From the IMG/VR virus record IMGVR_UViG_3300009081_000035, positions 1 to 28,711 of that record: 28,711 nt of DNA. The stretch is one strand, 5' to 3'. The stretch comes from a virus. Numbering within the stretch: the stretch's first letter is position 1; every line of letters begins with the position of its first letter. Below are positions 1 through 8,108 of this stretch, piece by piece. Position numbers and translations under genes: made by a program. The notes beneath the pieces were generated by a model, which was given only the letters and a program-made list of their open reading frames with translations, ran no database searches and was not told where the DNA came from.

Positions 1-579
1 ACGGGTTCAAACCTTTCGTTCTTTATCGGAAAGTCAATAACGTTTGGTGATGAAGGTGCAGGGAAACGTGCTGTAATGCAGTACACCGCAAAGCCACAAG
101 ATATTACCATTGCCTACGAACAGTGCGCTATGGCGTGTGAGTACTACTCAAATGACAAGGGTGACTGCGAGGTATTGGTAGAAAAGAATAGGGCGAGGAT
201 GATAGCCCACTTCGAGTTAAAGGGATACCAAAGATACCTTGCTAAGAAGCCAAAGAAAACGGGTAAGAGTGAGTCACGTACCAAGGTAGTCGAGTATGGC
301 GTTTACATGGATGAAGCATTGTCAGACGAGATGGTAGGGGAGATTGACAGCGACTCACGCAACCATATTGACAACTATGACTTTGTAGACTTGCTATCGG
401 AGATGTGTAATTACAGTAGGGATAACAAGCGTAAGAAAGGTGATAGGGTAGACGCTTGGGGCTTGACATTGTTGAATTTAAGAACAGCCATAAAGAAGAG
501 ATTGTTAAGGAAAAAGACAGACGTAGACCAATTCGCAAATATTGGCTATAAGTTTGAGAACGGAAAAATATCGAGATAA
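1..579 (+). CDS. terL: Terminase large subunit, C-terminal part (5' end outside window)
   Basis: The reading frame is open from base 1, so this is the last 192 codons of a longer gene; the first ATG at 76 is internal. It would be the ATP-driven DNA-packaging motor's C-terminal, nuclease-side region. What is seen: a stretch 'CEVLVEKNRARMIAHFELKGY' style segment, shown here only by its core CEVLVEKNR, which resembles terminase C-termini where an acidic and Asn/Arg-rich element is followed by 'LAKKP'. The tail is rich in Lys/Arg (KKRLLRKK). The portal gene begins at the base after the stop, the usual phage arrangement. The ATPase motifs would lie upstream and cannot be checked. The call rests mainly on position before the portal and on general resemblance; a different packaging protein is possible but less likely. 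Confidence 0.65.
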   Translation, partial: TGSNLSFFIGKSITFGDEGAGKRAVMQYTAKPQDITIAYEQCAMACEYYSNDKGDCEVLVEKNRARMIAHFELKGYQRYLAKKPKKTGKSESRTKVVEYGVYMDEALSDEMVGEIDSDSRNHIDNYDFVDLLSEMCNYSRDNKRKKGDRVDAWGLTLLNLRTAIKKRLLRKKTDVDQFANIGYKFENGKISR

Positions 580-2814
580 GTGATAGCAAATACCGCCTAC
601 GATTTCGCATTCCCTAACATGGCTGTTCCTGACAAGGACAAAGGGGAAGAGTACCATAAGAAATATCTGCTTGCTATCCTTAGCAATGCTGTGTACCAAG
701 GTAACGCTTGTGACATCTACTACAATATGGAACGCAGTATGCGCTTCTATAATGGGGACTACGACTTGTCTAACAAGTTTGACTTCCTAATGAAAGACCC
801 TTCGGGTAAGGCACTCCCTGCGATATGGATGAACTACAACAAAATCCGTAACAAGATTAACTTGTTAGAGGGGGAGTTTGCAGTACAGAAAGTAAACGTA
901 GCGTGTAAGACTATCAATAGGGAAGCAGCCTCACGCAAGATGCGCAAGAGGGCAGAGATACTTGCACAGAAGATAATGATGCAGGTAGTCGAAGAGGTAG
1001 ACCCTAATGGCGATTTGCTTGGTGACGTAACCCCTAAGTATGTGCCATACACAGACGAAGAGTTAGATGTGTATATGCAGTCCTCATACAAAGAGAATAT
1101 AGAGATTGTCATGGACTCTATCTTGCGCTATGAGTTGGAGAGAGATAAGTATGTAGGCACGAGGCTTAACATGGCACGTAATATGCTTATCACTGGCAGG
1201 GCTGTTTCACGTTCAGAGTTCCGAAACAATAAACCACACGTCCGTTCTGTTGACCCTCGCTTTACGATTGTAGACCCTTATGTGTTTACAGACGATATGC
1301 TTTCAGAAGGCAGGTATGTAGGGGAATGGAGATATACTTCTTTAAGTCAGGCAGCACAAGACTATGGCTTGACGATGCAAGAATTAGAAGAGGCAAGGGC
1401 TACGCCTTCAAACATGGCATGGACAGGTTATATCGGTGGTGCTAACGATGGCAGGGAGTTCCTTATGCCATTCAATACCATTGGTAATCAGAATATGTGC
1501 TTGGTGTTCTATGCTGAATGGAGTGACTTAAAGCAGGTTACTGCAAAGGTTACAAAAGACCAATATGGCAATGAACACGTAAAGATATTAGGTGATAAGG
1601 ACAGACGCAACCTCACAGAGAAAGAGAAAGAAGCGGGTACTTACATCGAGAAGAGAAGCATTGAAACTATCCGCAAGGCTACGTTGATTGGCAACAACAT
1701 CGTTAAGGAATGGGGAGAGTTAGATAACATCGTTAGGAACAGCGAAGAGATGGACAAAGCGGAGTTCACCTATACAGTGGTAGCCCCGCAGTATGTTAAC
1801 TTCCGTAGTGTTTCTAAGGTAGAGGAATTGGCATCCTTGCAGGAGTTCAAGGACTTGTTGATGTACCACATTCAAACGCAGGTATCATCAGCAGGACGTA
1901 AGGGCTTTGAGTATAACTTAGCAGAGAAACCTGATACCCTTAGCTTAGAGGACGTGATGTACTACCTCAAAGTATCGGGTATTGTATTCAAGGAAACCAA
2001 TTCAGACCCTTCAATGCAAGGTGCGCAGATTAGACCTATTGACAATAGCTTGTCTGACGCAGTAAATCTGTACCTCAACTTGGTATCTTATGTGGATATG
2101 GAGATGGATAAGGTATCGGGCATTAACGATGCACGCCAAGGCTTCCAAAAGCAAGACTCATTGGTTGGTGTTAGTCAGATGGCAGTAATGCAGAGTTCTT
2201 TGATTACGCAGCCATTGAATGCAGCCTTTGGGCAGTTTGAGAATATCCTATGGCACAAACACGCCAACTACATTAAGACGATATTCCCATACATTAGCTA
2301 TCAGTATGAACCAATCATTTCAGAGATAGGTGTTGACATCTTGGATGCAGACGAGGAGATTCCTTTGCAGACGTATGGCATCTTCGTTCAAGTTAATGGC
2401 AATGACATTATGAATGACAGAAACAAGTTTGAAGGACTTGTGAATGCAGCAGTAATGGCTAATAGCTTGCCTATCCACGAAGCAATGGTATTGCTATATA
2501 ACCCTGATACTAAGACAGGCGTTAAGCAGTACTTGGCTATTCAGGAGAGGAAGGAACAGATGCAGCAGCAGATGATGCAGCAGCAGCAAGAGGGGGAGAT
2601 GGCTATGCAGCAGCAAGCAGCACAAGCAGATACCGAGAAGCAGATTATCGTTGACAAGGAACGTACCGCTAACAAGATTGAACAGCAGTCTATTAGAGAG
2701 GGCGAGAAGCGTGAAACGATGGTACTGAAAGCGGATATTGATGAACTACGTGAAGAACAACGCAGGAACTTCGATGCTATGATGGCAGCACTCAAAGAGA
2801 ATAAGGGAATGTAA
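580..2814 (+). CDS. Portal protein
   Basis: Predicted portal: the dodecameric ring at the capsid vertex through which DNA is packaged and ejected. Its 744 residues fit the large portals of Bacteroidota podoviruses. It lies between the terminase and the scaffold and capsid genes. The N-terminal third is charged and helical with the sequence YYNMERSMRFYNGDYD, typical of portal clip/wing regions; the C-terminal ~90 residues are a Gln/Met-rich, then Glu/Lys-rich helix (MQQQMMQQQQEGEMAMQQQ), as expected for a portal barrel or crown. The start is uncertain: GTG at 580 touches the terminase stop, while ATG at 619 (MAVPDKDKGE) would give 731 residues and is equally plausible, since neither has a clear ribosome-binding site. 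The gene ends just before a stem-loop at 2849. Function is inferred from context and composition. Confidence 0.72.
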   Translation: MIANTAYDFAFPNMAVPDKDKGEEYHKKYLLAILSNAVYQGNACDIYYNMERSMRFYNGDYDLSNKFDFLMKDPSGKALPAIWMNYNKIRNKINLLEGEFAVQKVNVACKTINREAASRKMRKRAEILAQKIMMQVVEEVDPNGDLLGDVTPKYVPYTDEELDVYMQSSYKENIEIVMDSILRYELERDKYVGTRLNMARNMLITGRAVSRSEFRNNKPHVRSVDPRFTIVDPYVFTDDMLSEGRYVGEWRYTSLSQAAQDYGLTMQELEEARATPSNMAWTGYIGGANDGREFLMPFNTIGNQNMCLVFYAEWSDLKQVTAKVTKDQYGNEHVKILGDKDRRNLTEKEKEAGTYIEKRSIETIRKATLIGNNIVKEWGELDNIVRNSEEMDKAEFTYTVVAPQYVNFRSVSKVEELASLQEFKDLLMYHIQTQVSSAGRKGFEYNLAEKPDTLSLEDVMYYLKVSGIVFKETNSDPSMQGAQIRPIDNSLSDAVNLYLNLVSYVDMEMDKVSGINDARQGFQKQDSLVGVSQMAVMQSSLITQPLNAAFGQFENILWHKHANYIKTIFPYISYQYEPIISEIGVDILDADEEIPLQTYGIFVQVNGNDIMNDRNKFEGLVNAAVMANSLPIHEAMVLLYNPDTKTGVKQYLAIQERKEQMQQQMMQQQQEGEMAMQQQAAQADTEKQIIVDKERTANKIEQQSIREGEKRETMVLKADIDELREEQRRNFDAMMAALKENKGM

Positions 2815-2848
2815 ATTACTTTAGTAAACCTTCTTAGAGAACAACACG

Positions 2849-2880
2849 GGCAACCTTAGCAGGGTTGCCTTTGTTATTTT
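2849..2880 (+). terminator. Stem-loop of the GGCAACC/GGTTGCC family (copy 1)
   Basis: GGCAACC at 2849-2855 pairs with GGTTGCC at 2863-2869 across a 7-base loop and is followed by TTTGTTATTTT. It lies between portal and scaffold, ending 29 bases before the scaffold ATG. It has terminator shape, but the T tract is interrupted, so partial read-through or an RNA-processing role is possible. Four more copies occur at later operon junctions. Confidence 0.7.
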
Positions 2881-2909
2881 AAGCATATCAGAAAACAAGA
2901 GGAAATTTT

Positions 2910-3977
2910 ATGGAAAACGAGAAGGACTTTCTTGCTGCTTTAGAAGCAGCCAAGGCAGAACAACCTACCGAAATGCCCATTGAACAAGAGGCAGAGGTAG
3001 AACAAACACAAGAGGTAGTTCAAGAAGAACAACCCGAAGAAGTGCAACCCGAAGAAGCACAAGCAGAGGAACGAACACAAGAAGGGGAAGAAGTTGTTAC
3101 ACAAGATGAAGAGGAAGATGTCCTCGTATTCGATGATGAACCCGAACAAGTAACCACAGCAGCACCACAGCCAACAGCAGAGGTGTTTGAATCGCTAAAG
3201 CAATTTGGCATTGAGGTTACTTCAAAGGAACAGCTTGCAGAAACAATCAAGCAACTCAAAACAAAGGCAGACCAAGTGGATACCATTTGGGCTTCCGAAG
3301 AGATTAAGGTTGCTAACGAGATTATGAAGCAAGGTGGTAATTGGCAAGATTACTTGCAGGTAGCCACAACGGATTGGGATGCAATCAATGACGAACAGTT
3401 ATTGATGTATGACCTTGAACTCGCATTAGGCAAAGACGAAGCGCAGTCCGCTTTGGAAGAGATGCCCGAATGGCAGAAGAAAAGGGAAGCAGCCAAAATC
3501 CGCAATGAACAGAAATCCATTCAAGCAGAGCAGAAGGCTCAAATGCAAGATAAGGCTCGTAAGGCGAAAGAAAGTTTCATCAATGGAATTGAAAGCGCAC
3601 TGTCGGAACTTCAAGTAGTTAGCAAAGTCAAAGTCAACGACGCAGACAAAGCTAATTTAAAGAAGCTAATGACTACTTACGATGAAAAGCTGCGTGCTAA
3701 CGAGATGCAGAAAAAGTATTTCCTAAACGAAAAAGGAGAACCTGACTTTAAGAAAATGATGCAAAGCGTCGCAAAGTTAGAGATGTTCGACAAAGTAGTT
3801 GAAGTGACTTTGAAGCAAGCTAAAAATCAAGGCAAGCGTGAGGTAATCGAGAAGGTATCAAATGTAAACAACCCTCGTCAAAACCAAACAGTGCAAGATG
3901 TTAGTGTTCGCAAACCCTTAACTCCGTATGAGAAAGCAATAGCTTCTCTGCAAGAAGGTAAAGACCCTTTTAAATAA
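2910..3977 (+). CDS. Scaffold/prohead core protein
   Basis: Predicted internal scaffold that shapes the procapsid and is absent from mature heads. It encodes 355 residues. Residues about 15-85 are extremely acidic and Gln-rich (short repeats such as EEQPEEVQPEEAQ), with a central helical region and a basic C-terminal region (YEKAIASLQEGKDPFK at the end). Acidic disordered N-terminus, coiled-coil middle and basic C-terminus that can bind capsid protein is the usual scaffold pattern, and the gene directly precedes the capsid gene with 21 bases between. The ATG at 2910 follows AAGAGGAAATTTT, which could serve as a ribosome-binding site. No protease motif was seen, so proteolytic removal of the scaffold is not evident here. 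Confidence 0.65.
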   Translation: MENEKDFLAALEAAKAEQPTEMPIEQEAEVEQTQEVVQEEQPEEVQPEEAQAEERTQEGEEVVTQDEEEDVLVFDDEPEQVTTAAPQPTAEVFESLKQFGIEVTSKEQLAETIKQLKTKADQVDTIWASEEIKVANEIMKQGGNWQDYLQVATTDWDAINDEQLLMYDLELALGKDEAQSALEEMPEWQKKREAAKIRNEQKSIQAEQKAQMQDKARKAKESFINGIESALSELQVVSKVKVNDADKANLKKLMTTYDEKLRANEMQKKYFLNEKGEPDFKKMMQSVAKLEMFDKVVEVTLKQAKNQGKREVIEKVSNVNNPRQNQTVQDVSVRKPLTPYEKAIASLQEGKDPFK

Positions 3978-3998
3978 AAACTTTAACAACAAAAAACA

Positions 3999-5348
3999 AT
4001 GGCATACGTTAATACACAAAGCCCCGTAAACACCGCAGGAGGTATTGCCCCATCGAAATCAGGCAGCCCAAGCGTACAAAGTCAGTATGTATTTGCTGAC
4101 TTGCAGAAACCCGACATTAGTGAATTACTCACTTACAAGTTTCCGCAATACACCCTCACCACTTTGCTTGACCGCTTAGGTCGCAATGCAGGTGTCCGCA
4201 CTGGTGACAACTCATTCTCTTGGTTTGAGAAAGGTCGCTTCCGTAAAGGCTATACAGTCGGTGCAGGTTCAAGTAACCTTACTACTGCTACCGCTACTGT
4301 AAAGTTAGTTCCATCCACTGTTGCAGACTGCGGTTTGTTAGTAGGTGACGTACTTCGCTTCGAGAATGATACCTATGGTTTTATTACCGCTATCGTTCAA
4401 AACGCAGGTAACGTAGACTTGACAGTATCTTCTGCCGAAGGTAACTTCGCATTGGCTACTGGTGCTGCATTCGCACACATCTACAACGCACAGACCGAGT
4501 TCTCTGACTCTCCAAATGGTCGTGTATGGCAGGAAGAAAAGATTACTGAAAAACTCGCTATCATGCGTCGTGCTGTAATCTGTTCTACTACCGAGGCAGG
4601 ACAAATCAAATGGATTGACAATGGCCGTAGCTACTATTTCCGTAACGAAATGGAAACTATGGAAGAGTTCCAAAAGGACAAAGAGAACTATATCTTAACT
4701 GGTAAGTCTTTTGGTACATTGTCTACCACTGGTCGTCAGTCAGGTAATGGTATCATCCCTCGTGTACTCGCTGATGGTGTTGTAGGACAATACACCTCTG
4801 CTATCACTGAAACCGATTTGCAAGCACAAATCAAGCAGATGATTTTGAATAGCCCTGCCAATGAGTTCACAGTACTTTGCGGTATTGATGCTTTCGGTGA
4901 CATTCAGAATGCGTTGCGTGACTTCGTAGTAGCAGGTTCAATGACCTATGGTACATTGGGTGAGATTGGTAACAAAGTTGGTTTGAACATCGACCAATAT
5001 CGCTTCATGGGCGTTACCTTGAACCTCAAGCAGTACTTGCCGTTCTCTGACAAGACCTTGTATCCTACACCTGTAAATGGTGGTGTGAACTACGATAAGG
5101 TAGCCTTGTTCTTGAACATGGGTTCTGACTCAAGTGGCAACCCACTTATCAGCTTGAAGCACAAGGAAGATGGATTTGGCAATAGCCTCGCATTCCGTCG
5201 TACTGTGCAGAGTGGTATCAGCACTCCCGAAGGTAATGCAAGCGTTACCCGTTCAAATGGTAAGGATGGCTTTACTGTTGACTTGTACGCCTCTATCGGT
5301 GTTGAGTTACGTGCAGTAAACAACCACGGTATCTTACTCCCTTCTTAA
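3999..5348 (+). CDS. Major capsid protein
   Basis: Predicted HK97-fold capsid subunit of 449 residues. It is third in the terminase-portal-scaffold-capsid order, begins 21 bases after the scaffold behind an A-rich leader (AACAACAAAAAACA), and is followed by the strongest-looking terminator of the window. The protein is rich in small and polar residues with few cysteines. Its segments fit such a fold: an N-arm (residues 1-40), a long helical segment around residues 200-225 (NEMETMEEFQKDKENY) and a C-terminal part rich in beta strands ending in a GVELRAVNNHGILLPS-type tail. The MCP assignment is from position, size and character; no signature motif is diagnostic. Codon choice is strongly biased towards pyrimidine-ending codons, consistent with a highly expressed gene. 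Confidence 0.75.
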   Translation: MAYVNTQSPVNTAGGIAPSKSGSPSVQSQYVFADLQKPDISELLTYKFPQYTLTTLLDRLGRNAGVRTGDNSFSWFEKGRFRKGYTVGAGSSNLTTATATVKLVPSTVADCGLLVGDVLRFENDTYGFITAIVQNAGNVDLTVSSAEGNFALATGAAFAHIYNAQTEFSDSPNGRVWQEEKITEKLAIMRRAVICSTTEAGQIKWIDNGRSYYFRNEMETMEEFQKDKENYILTGKSFGTLSTTGRQSGNGIIPRVLADGVVGQYTSAITETDLQAQIKQMILNSPANEFTVLCGIDAFGDIQNALRDFVVAGSMTYGTLGEIGNKVGLNIDQYRFMGVTLNLKQYLPFSDKTLYPTPVNGGVNYDKVALFLNMGSDSSGNPLISLKHKEDGFGNSLAFRRTVQSGISTPEGNASVTRSNGKDGFTVDLYASIGVELRAVNNHGILLPS

Positions 5349-5376
5349 TCGGATTAAATTTCGGTTAATTCTTTCG

Positions 5377-5402
5377 GCCTCACCTTCGGGTGGGGCTTTT
5401 TG
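5377..5402 (+). terminator. Rho-independent terminator after the capsid gene
   Basis: GCCTCACC (5377-5384) pairs with GGTGGGGC (5389-5396) around a TTCG tetraloop, one pair being G-T, followed by TTTTTG. The stable tetraloop and uninterrupted T run make it a good intrinsic terminator for the scaffold-capsid transcript. Confidence 0.85.
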
Positions 5403-5405
5403 TTT

Positions 5406-5413
5406 TATATTTG
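5406..5413 (+). promoter_or_regulatory. Possible Bacteroidota -7 promoter box
   Basis: TATATTTG matches TAnnTTTG exactly, 21 bases before the ATG at 5434 and immediately after the capsid terminator. No clear TTG element is seen about 19 bases further upstream, where the terminator stem lies, so the promoter is only possible. Confidence 0.35.
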
Positions 5414-5433
5414 TAGCAGTTAAACAAACAGAT

Positions 5434-5637
5434 ATGGAAAAGACATTGAAATTCGTAGAAGAGGAATTAAACAAATATGATGGTTTGTATTGGGAAGTTG
5501 AAGTTAAGCTTTCAAGAAAAGAAGAGGAATTGCAACAGCTACAAAGTGCTGTAAATTACATGAAGCTTACTTTAGAGGAATATCGTATCGAAAGAGATAA
5601 GTACCAAGATTTATTCAACGAATTAAACGGACAGTAG
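5434..5637 (+). CDS. Small coiled-coil protein, unknown function
   Basis: Encodes 67 residues that are almost entirely charged heptad-like helix (Glu, Lys, Leu, Gln: KLSRKEEELQQLQSAVNYMK), with no cysteines and no membrane segment. This suggests a coiled-coil oligomer. It is the first gene after the capsid terminator, and its stop overlaps the GTG start of the next gene (TAGTG), so the two are probably co-translated. Such small helical proteins next to the capsid gene can be assembly or head-completion factors, but nothing in the sequence proves this. No family recognised. Confidence 0.6.
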   Translation: MEKTLKFVEEELNKYDGLYWEVEVKLSRKEEELQQLQSAVNYMKLTLEEYRIERDKYQDLFNELNGQ

Positions 5638-5951
5638 TGTTTGACGACTTAAAGAACAGAAGGTATGCGGAGATAGCAAGGCTATTCAAAGACGATGAAC
5701 AGATATTAGCAAAGATGCGTGAAGTTACTATCGAGATGGAGAAGCTAAAGCAAGCCAATATCTCTTTGATGTACGCAAGGCAGGTATTAAAGAATGGATT
5801 TGCTGTGGGGGATACCATAACGCATAAGGACTACAAGGAACTACACTTGGTTAAGGAGTGGAGAGATGGTATATTCGTTGCTGCACCAATAGCAGGAAGG
5901 TCTAAGAAAGCCATTGCAGTGTATAGCGGATGGAAGAGAGTAGTGAAGTGA
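5637..5951 (+). CDS. Small protein with helical N-terminus, unknown function
   Basis: Encodes 104 residues from a GTG start that overlaps the previous stop by one base. Residues 1-50 are helical and charged; residues 55-104 look like a small beta domain (VGDTITHKDYKELHLVKEW...GIFVAAPIAGRSKKAIAVYSGW) that could be an SH3-like or nucleic-acid-binding barrel. The overlap with the coiled-coil gene suggests the two proteins act together. The next in-frame ATG is well inside the protein, and the tight coupling favours GTG. Function unknown. Confidence 0.55.
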   Translation: MFDDLKNRRYAEIARLFKDDEQILAKMREVTIEMEKLKQANISLMYARQVLKNGFAVGDTITHKDYKELHLVKEWRDGIFVAAPIAGRSKKAIAVYSGWKRVVK

Positions 5952-5967
5952 TGATTTAATTATAAAT

Positions 5968-6369
5968 ATGAAACAGAAAGTTTATTTAGCTGGTGGCTTT
6001 AAAAGTGATTGGGCTAACAAAGTAAAAAAAAGTTCAGACTTCTTTAAATGGATTAACCCAAAAGAAAAAGAGTTTAGTAACGGAGAAAGGATTGTGATGA
6101 ATGTGGATGAATACGGTAAATGGGATTTGCACTTTATAAAAAGTTGTGATATAATTTTTGTTTACGTGGAAAGGAATAACCCAAGCTGCATAGGGCTTTG
6201 TTGTGAAGCTGGTTATGCAAAAGGTCTTGGAAAGACTGTAATAACAGTATTGGAGAAAAATCACGAAACGATAAAAGATGGGTATTTATCTTTTATAACT
6301 CAAGTGTCCGATATAGTATTTGATACTTTAGAAGATGGAATTAAATATCTTAAATCATTTTCAATATGA
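5968..6369 (+). CDS. Nucleoside 2-deoxyribosyltransferase-like protein
   Basis: Encodes 133 residues. The family moves deoxyribose between nucleobases or hydrolyses N-glycosidic bonds of nucleotides. Visible motifs fit: an N-terminal beta strand and glycine turn YLAGGF (residues 6-11), a central CDIIFVYVE strand with the Asp (about residue 58), and CEAGYAKGLGK (about 80-90), matching the E-x-G-x-A-x(4)-K element that carries the catalytic Glu in this family. Size is close to short family members. In the phage it could alter nucleotide pools or supply a modified base, or act on NAD-like host molecules; none of this is shown. The gene is clearly AT-rich (two sampled lines gave about 28-30% GC against about 45% in neighbouring genes), suggesting recent acquisition. 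Its stop overlaps the next gene's start (ATGA). Confidence 0.6.
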   Translation: MKQKVYLAGGFKSDWANKVKKSSDFFKWINPKEKEFSNGERIVMNVDEYGKWDLHFIKSCDIIFVYVERNNPSCIGLCCEAGYAKGLGKTVITVLEKNHETIKDGYLSFITQVSDIVFDTLEDGIKYLKSFSI

Positions 6370-6452
6370 TAGTTTTGCTTATAATCTTCGGGGTCTTAAT
6401 ATTTTTTATTAAGGTTGAAATGAGCGAAGATGATTATTATAATTATTTTTAA
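6366..6452 (+). CDS. 28-residue membrane microprotein
   Basis: A short ORF starts at an ATG that overlaps the stop of the deoxyribosyltransferase-like gene (ATGA at 6366-6369) and ends four bases before the ATG of the PP-loop gene. It encodes an N-terminal hydrophobic helix of about 17 residues (IVLLIIFGVLIFFI) followed by Lys, Val, Glu and an acidic, Tyr-rich tail (SEDDYYNYF). This is the shape of a single-pass membrane microprotein with its acidic tail outside the bilayer. The ATGA coupling and close spacing argue that it is translated. It could be a membrane anchor or regulator for its neighbours, but the ORF is short enough that a chance occurrence is not excluded. Confidence 0.5.
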   Translation: MIVLLIIFGVLIFFIKVEMSEDDYYNYF

Positions 6453-6456
6453 AGAA

Positions 6457-7269
6457 ATGAAAACAGTAAACTCAATTTCGGGAGGAAAGACATCTGCCTA
6501 TATGGCAAAGCATTTCCCAACAGACTATAATGTATTTTCCTTGGTGAAGATTGAGGCTGAATATTGCAGACCCAAAGACAAGGGTATTGTTGATTACGTT
6601 TCCGAGAAGTTAGGAGAGGACTTTATAGCAACAGCAGAAAGCGACAAGACTCTATATGTTGTTCGTGACTTAGAGCAGATAATTGGCAAGGAGATAAAGT
6701 GGCTTTCGGGAGAGTCGTTTGAGGCCGTTATAAGAAGGAAGAAGGCACTACCAAACATGATGTGGAGGTTCTGTACCACAGAGATGAAAATGAAGCCTAT
6801 ATTCGAGTTTTGTAGAAACCACATTGACGATGTTGTTGATATGCAGATAGGTTTTAGATACGACGAGAAGGAGAGGGCTAACAGAGAGAATAAAACATTC
6901 AAAGCAATAGTTGGCCAAAGCCCTAACGGAAGAAACAAATGGAAAGAGATTCACTGGCGAGAGTTGAGTTACCCGCTTATAGACAATAAGGTATTTCACT
7001 TTAATGTGGCAGATTGGGCTAAGTCAACATCGTTAGAGTTCCCTGCGGATAGCAACTGCGTAGGTTGCTTTTGGAAGCCATTTCAGCAGTTGAGAAAGAA
7101 TTGGGAAGATGAACCATTAAAGATGCGTTGGTTCTCGGATATGGAGAAGCTGATGAAAAGGAAGTTTAAAAAAGAAATGACATACGAAAAGGTAAAAGGA
7201 ATAGGGTTGCAGTCAGACTTTTTCTTTGGTACTGGTTCGGGGTGTCAGGCAGGTTTCTGTACGGATTAA
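6457..7269 (+). CDS. PP-loop ATPase, PAPS-reductase-like family
   Basis: Encodes 270 residues from the ATG at 6457; an upstream in-frame ATG at 6430 would only add a run of isoleucines that overlaps the microprotein. The adenine-nucleotide alpha-hydrolase P-loop SGGKTS is at residues 8-13. A WRFCTTEMKMKP segment near residue 105 matches the R-x-C-T...K..P element shared by phage PAPS-reductase-like and DndC-like proteins. Further cysteines, CVGC near residue 204 and C-x(4)-C at the extreme C-terminus, could bind an Fe-S cluster or zinc. The ECG-x-H catalytic motif of true PAPS reductase is not present, so sulfur activation for tRNA or DNA, or another adenylation, is more likely than sulfate reduction. 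GC is near the phage average, unlike its AT-rich neighbour. Confidence 0.7.
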   Translation: MKTVNSISGGKTSAYMAKHFPTDYNVFSLVKIEAEYCRPKDKGIVDYVSEKLGEDFIATAESDKTLYVVRDLEQIIGKEIKWLSGESFEAVIRRKKALPNMMWRFCTTEMKMKPIFEFCRNHIDDVVDMQIGFRYDEKERANRENKTFKAIVGQSPNGRNKWKEIHWRELSYPLIDNKVFHFNVADWAKSTSLEFPADSNCVGCFWKPFQQLRKNWEDEPLKMRWFSDMEKLMKRKFKKEMTYEKVKGIGLQSDFFFGTGSGCQAGFCTD

Positions 7270-7280
7270 GAACTTTTGCT

Positions 7281-7288
7281 TATATTTA
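7281..7288 (+). promoter_or_regulatory. Possible -7 promoter box upstream of the 257-residue gene
   Basis: TATATTTA differs from TAnnTTTG only in the last base and lies 27 bases before the ATG at 7315. No convincing -33 element was found. Confidence 0.25.
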
Positions 7289-7314
7289 CGTTATTAAAAC
7301 GCAAATCAAAAATT

Positions 7315-8085
7315 ATGCAATCGAAAATCAAACCACAAGACCACGAGTTCTTTGAACTAATGGAAAAAGGAGGAGGCACTTTCCACTTCGCAACGTACTA
7401 CACTCCAGCAGGTGAGTTAAGGGGTATCAAAATCGGAGAGGACAAGAACGGCCAAACTATCTACAAGCGTTTCTCTTTAGACAAGGAAAACAAGATGCGC
7501 ATTCACAAGGCTAACAAGGTAGAGTTAGAGTTCATTACGAACCACCCTAATAACCCTGACAGCCCTTATTTTAATGGCATTGCACGTTTCCGTAAGTATG
7601 CCCCTGAAAAGCAAGACCGCCAAGCTATTGACATTGAGGTAGCAAAGGCAGCAGCAGTAACAGAGGCAGGTAACTTGAAAGGTACACGCTTGTTTGAAAT
7701 CGCAGCATTGCTTGGTATGTTCTACGATGAAACTCCCGAAGGAGAGATTTCTGCATTACGTGCTGTAATCGGAGTAGCTGTAAGTGACCCTTCGCATTTC
7801 TTAAAGGTATTCAATACCCCACGCAAGGAAAGCAAGGTACGTCGTGTTATCAAAGCAGCTATCCATGAAGGAGTTATTACAAGGGACAACGGAGTGTACC
7901 GCTTTGGTAGTGTTACCTTGGGTATTGACGAGGATGGAGTAGTTGGTAAGCTGACAGCAGAAGAGGACTTGTTTACTTTGGTAGAACGTCGTGTTGGCTT
8001 GAGTGAGGAGAAAGAGGTAGCTGCAAAGGTGGAAGCACCTAAGTCAGAGTTGCCACCCAAGCAGAAAGCAGTAGCAGGTAAGTAA
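7315..8085 (+). CDS. Protein of unknown function with a winged-helix-like C-terminal part
   Basis: Encodes 256-257 residues from ATG 7315; an in-frame ATG at 7276 lies over the possible promoter and gives an implausible hydrophobic start, so 7315 is preferred. Residues 1-95 look like a beta-rich domain (FFELMEKGGGTFHFATYYT...GIKIGEDKNG). Residues about 165-200 (KVRRVIKAAIHEGVITRDNGVYRFGSVTLG) have the helix plus beta-hairpin layout of a winged helix. The C-terminus is Lys/Glu/Ala/Pro-rich and probably disordered. The gene lies between the metabolic trio and the cassette region and ends 23 bases before a terminator. DNA binding or a role in head completion are both possible; the family is not recognised. 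Confidence 0.6.
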   Translation: MQSKIKPQDHEFFELMEKGGGTFHFATYYTPAGELRGIKIGEDKNGQTIYKRFSLDKENKMRIHKANKVELEFITNHPNNPDSPYFNGIARFRKYAPEKQDRQAIDIEVAKAAAVTEAGNLKGTRLFEIAALLGMFYDETPEGEISALRAVIGVAVSDPSHFLKVFNTPRKESKVRRVIKAAIHEGVITRDNGVYRFGSVTLGIDEDGVVGKLTAEEDLFTLVERRVGLSEEKEVAAKVEAPKSELPPKQKAVAGK

Positions 8086-8108
8086 ATTAAATTTAGGTTA
8101 AAGTTGAG

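Noticed and set aside
2565-2630. CAG-rich tract resembling a microsatellite
   Set aside because: It encodes the Gln/Met-rich C-terminal helix of the portal protein in frame and is explained as low-complexity coding sequence.
7276-7314. Upstream in-frame start for the 257-residue gene
   Set aside because: It would add 13 residues that overlap the likely promoter box and lacks the A-rich leader found directly before ATG 7315.
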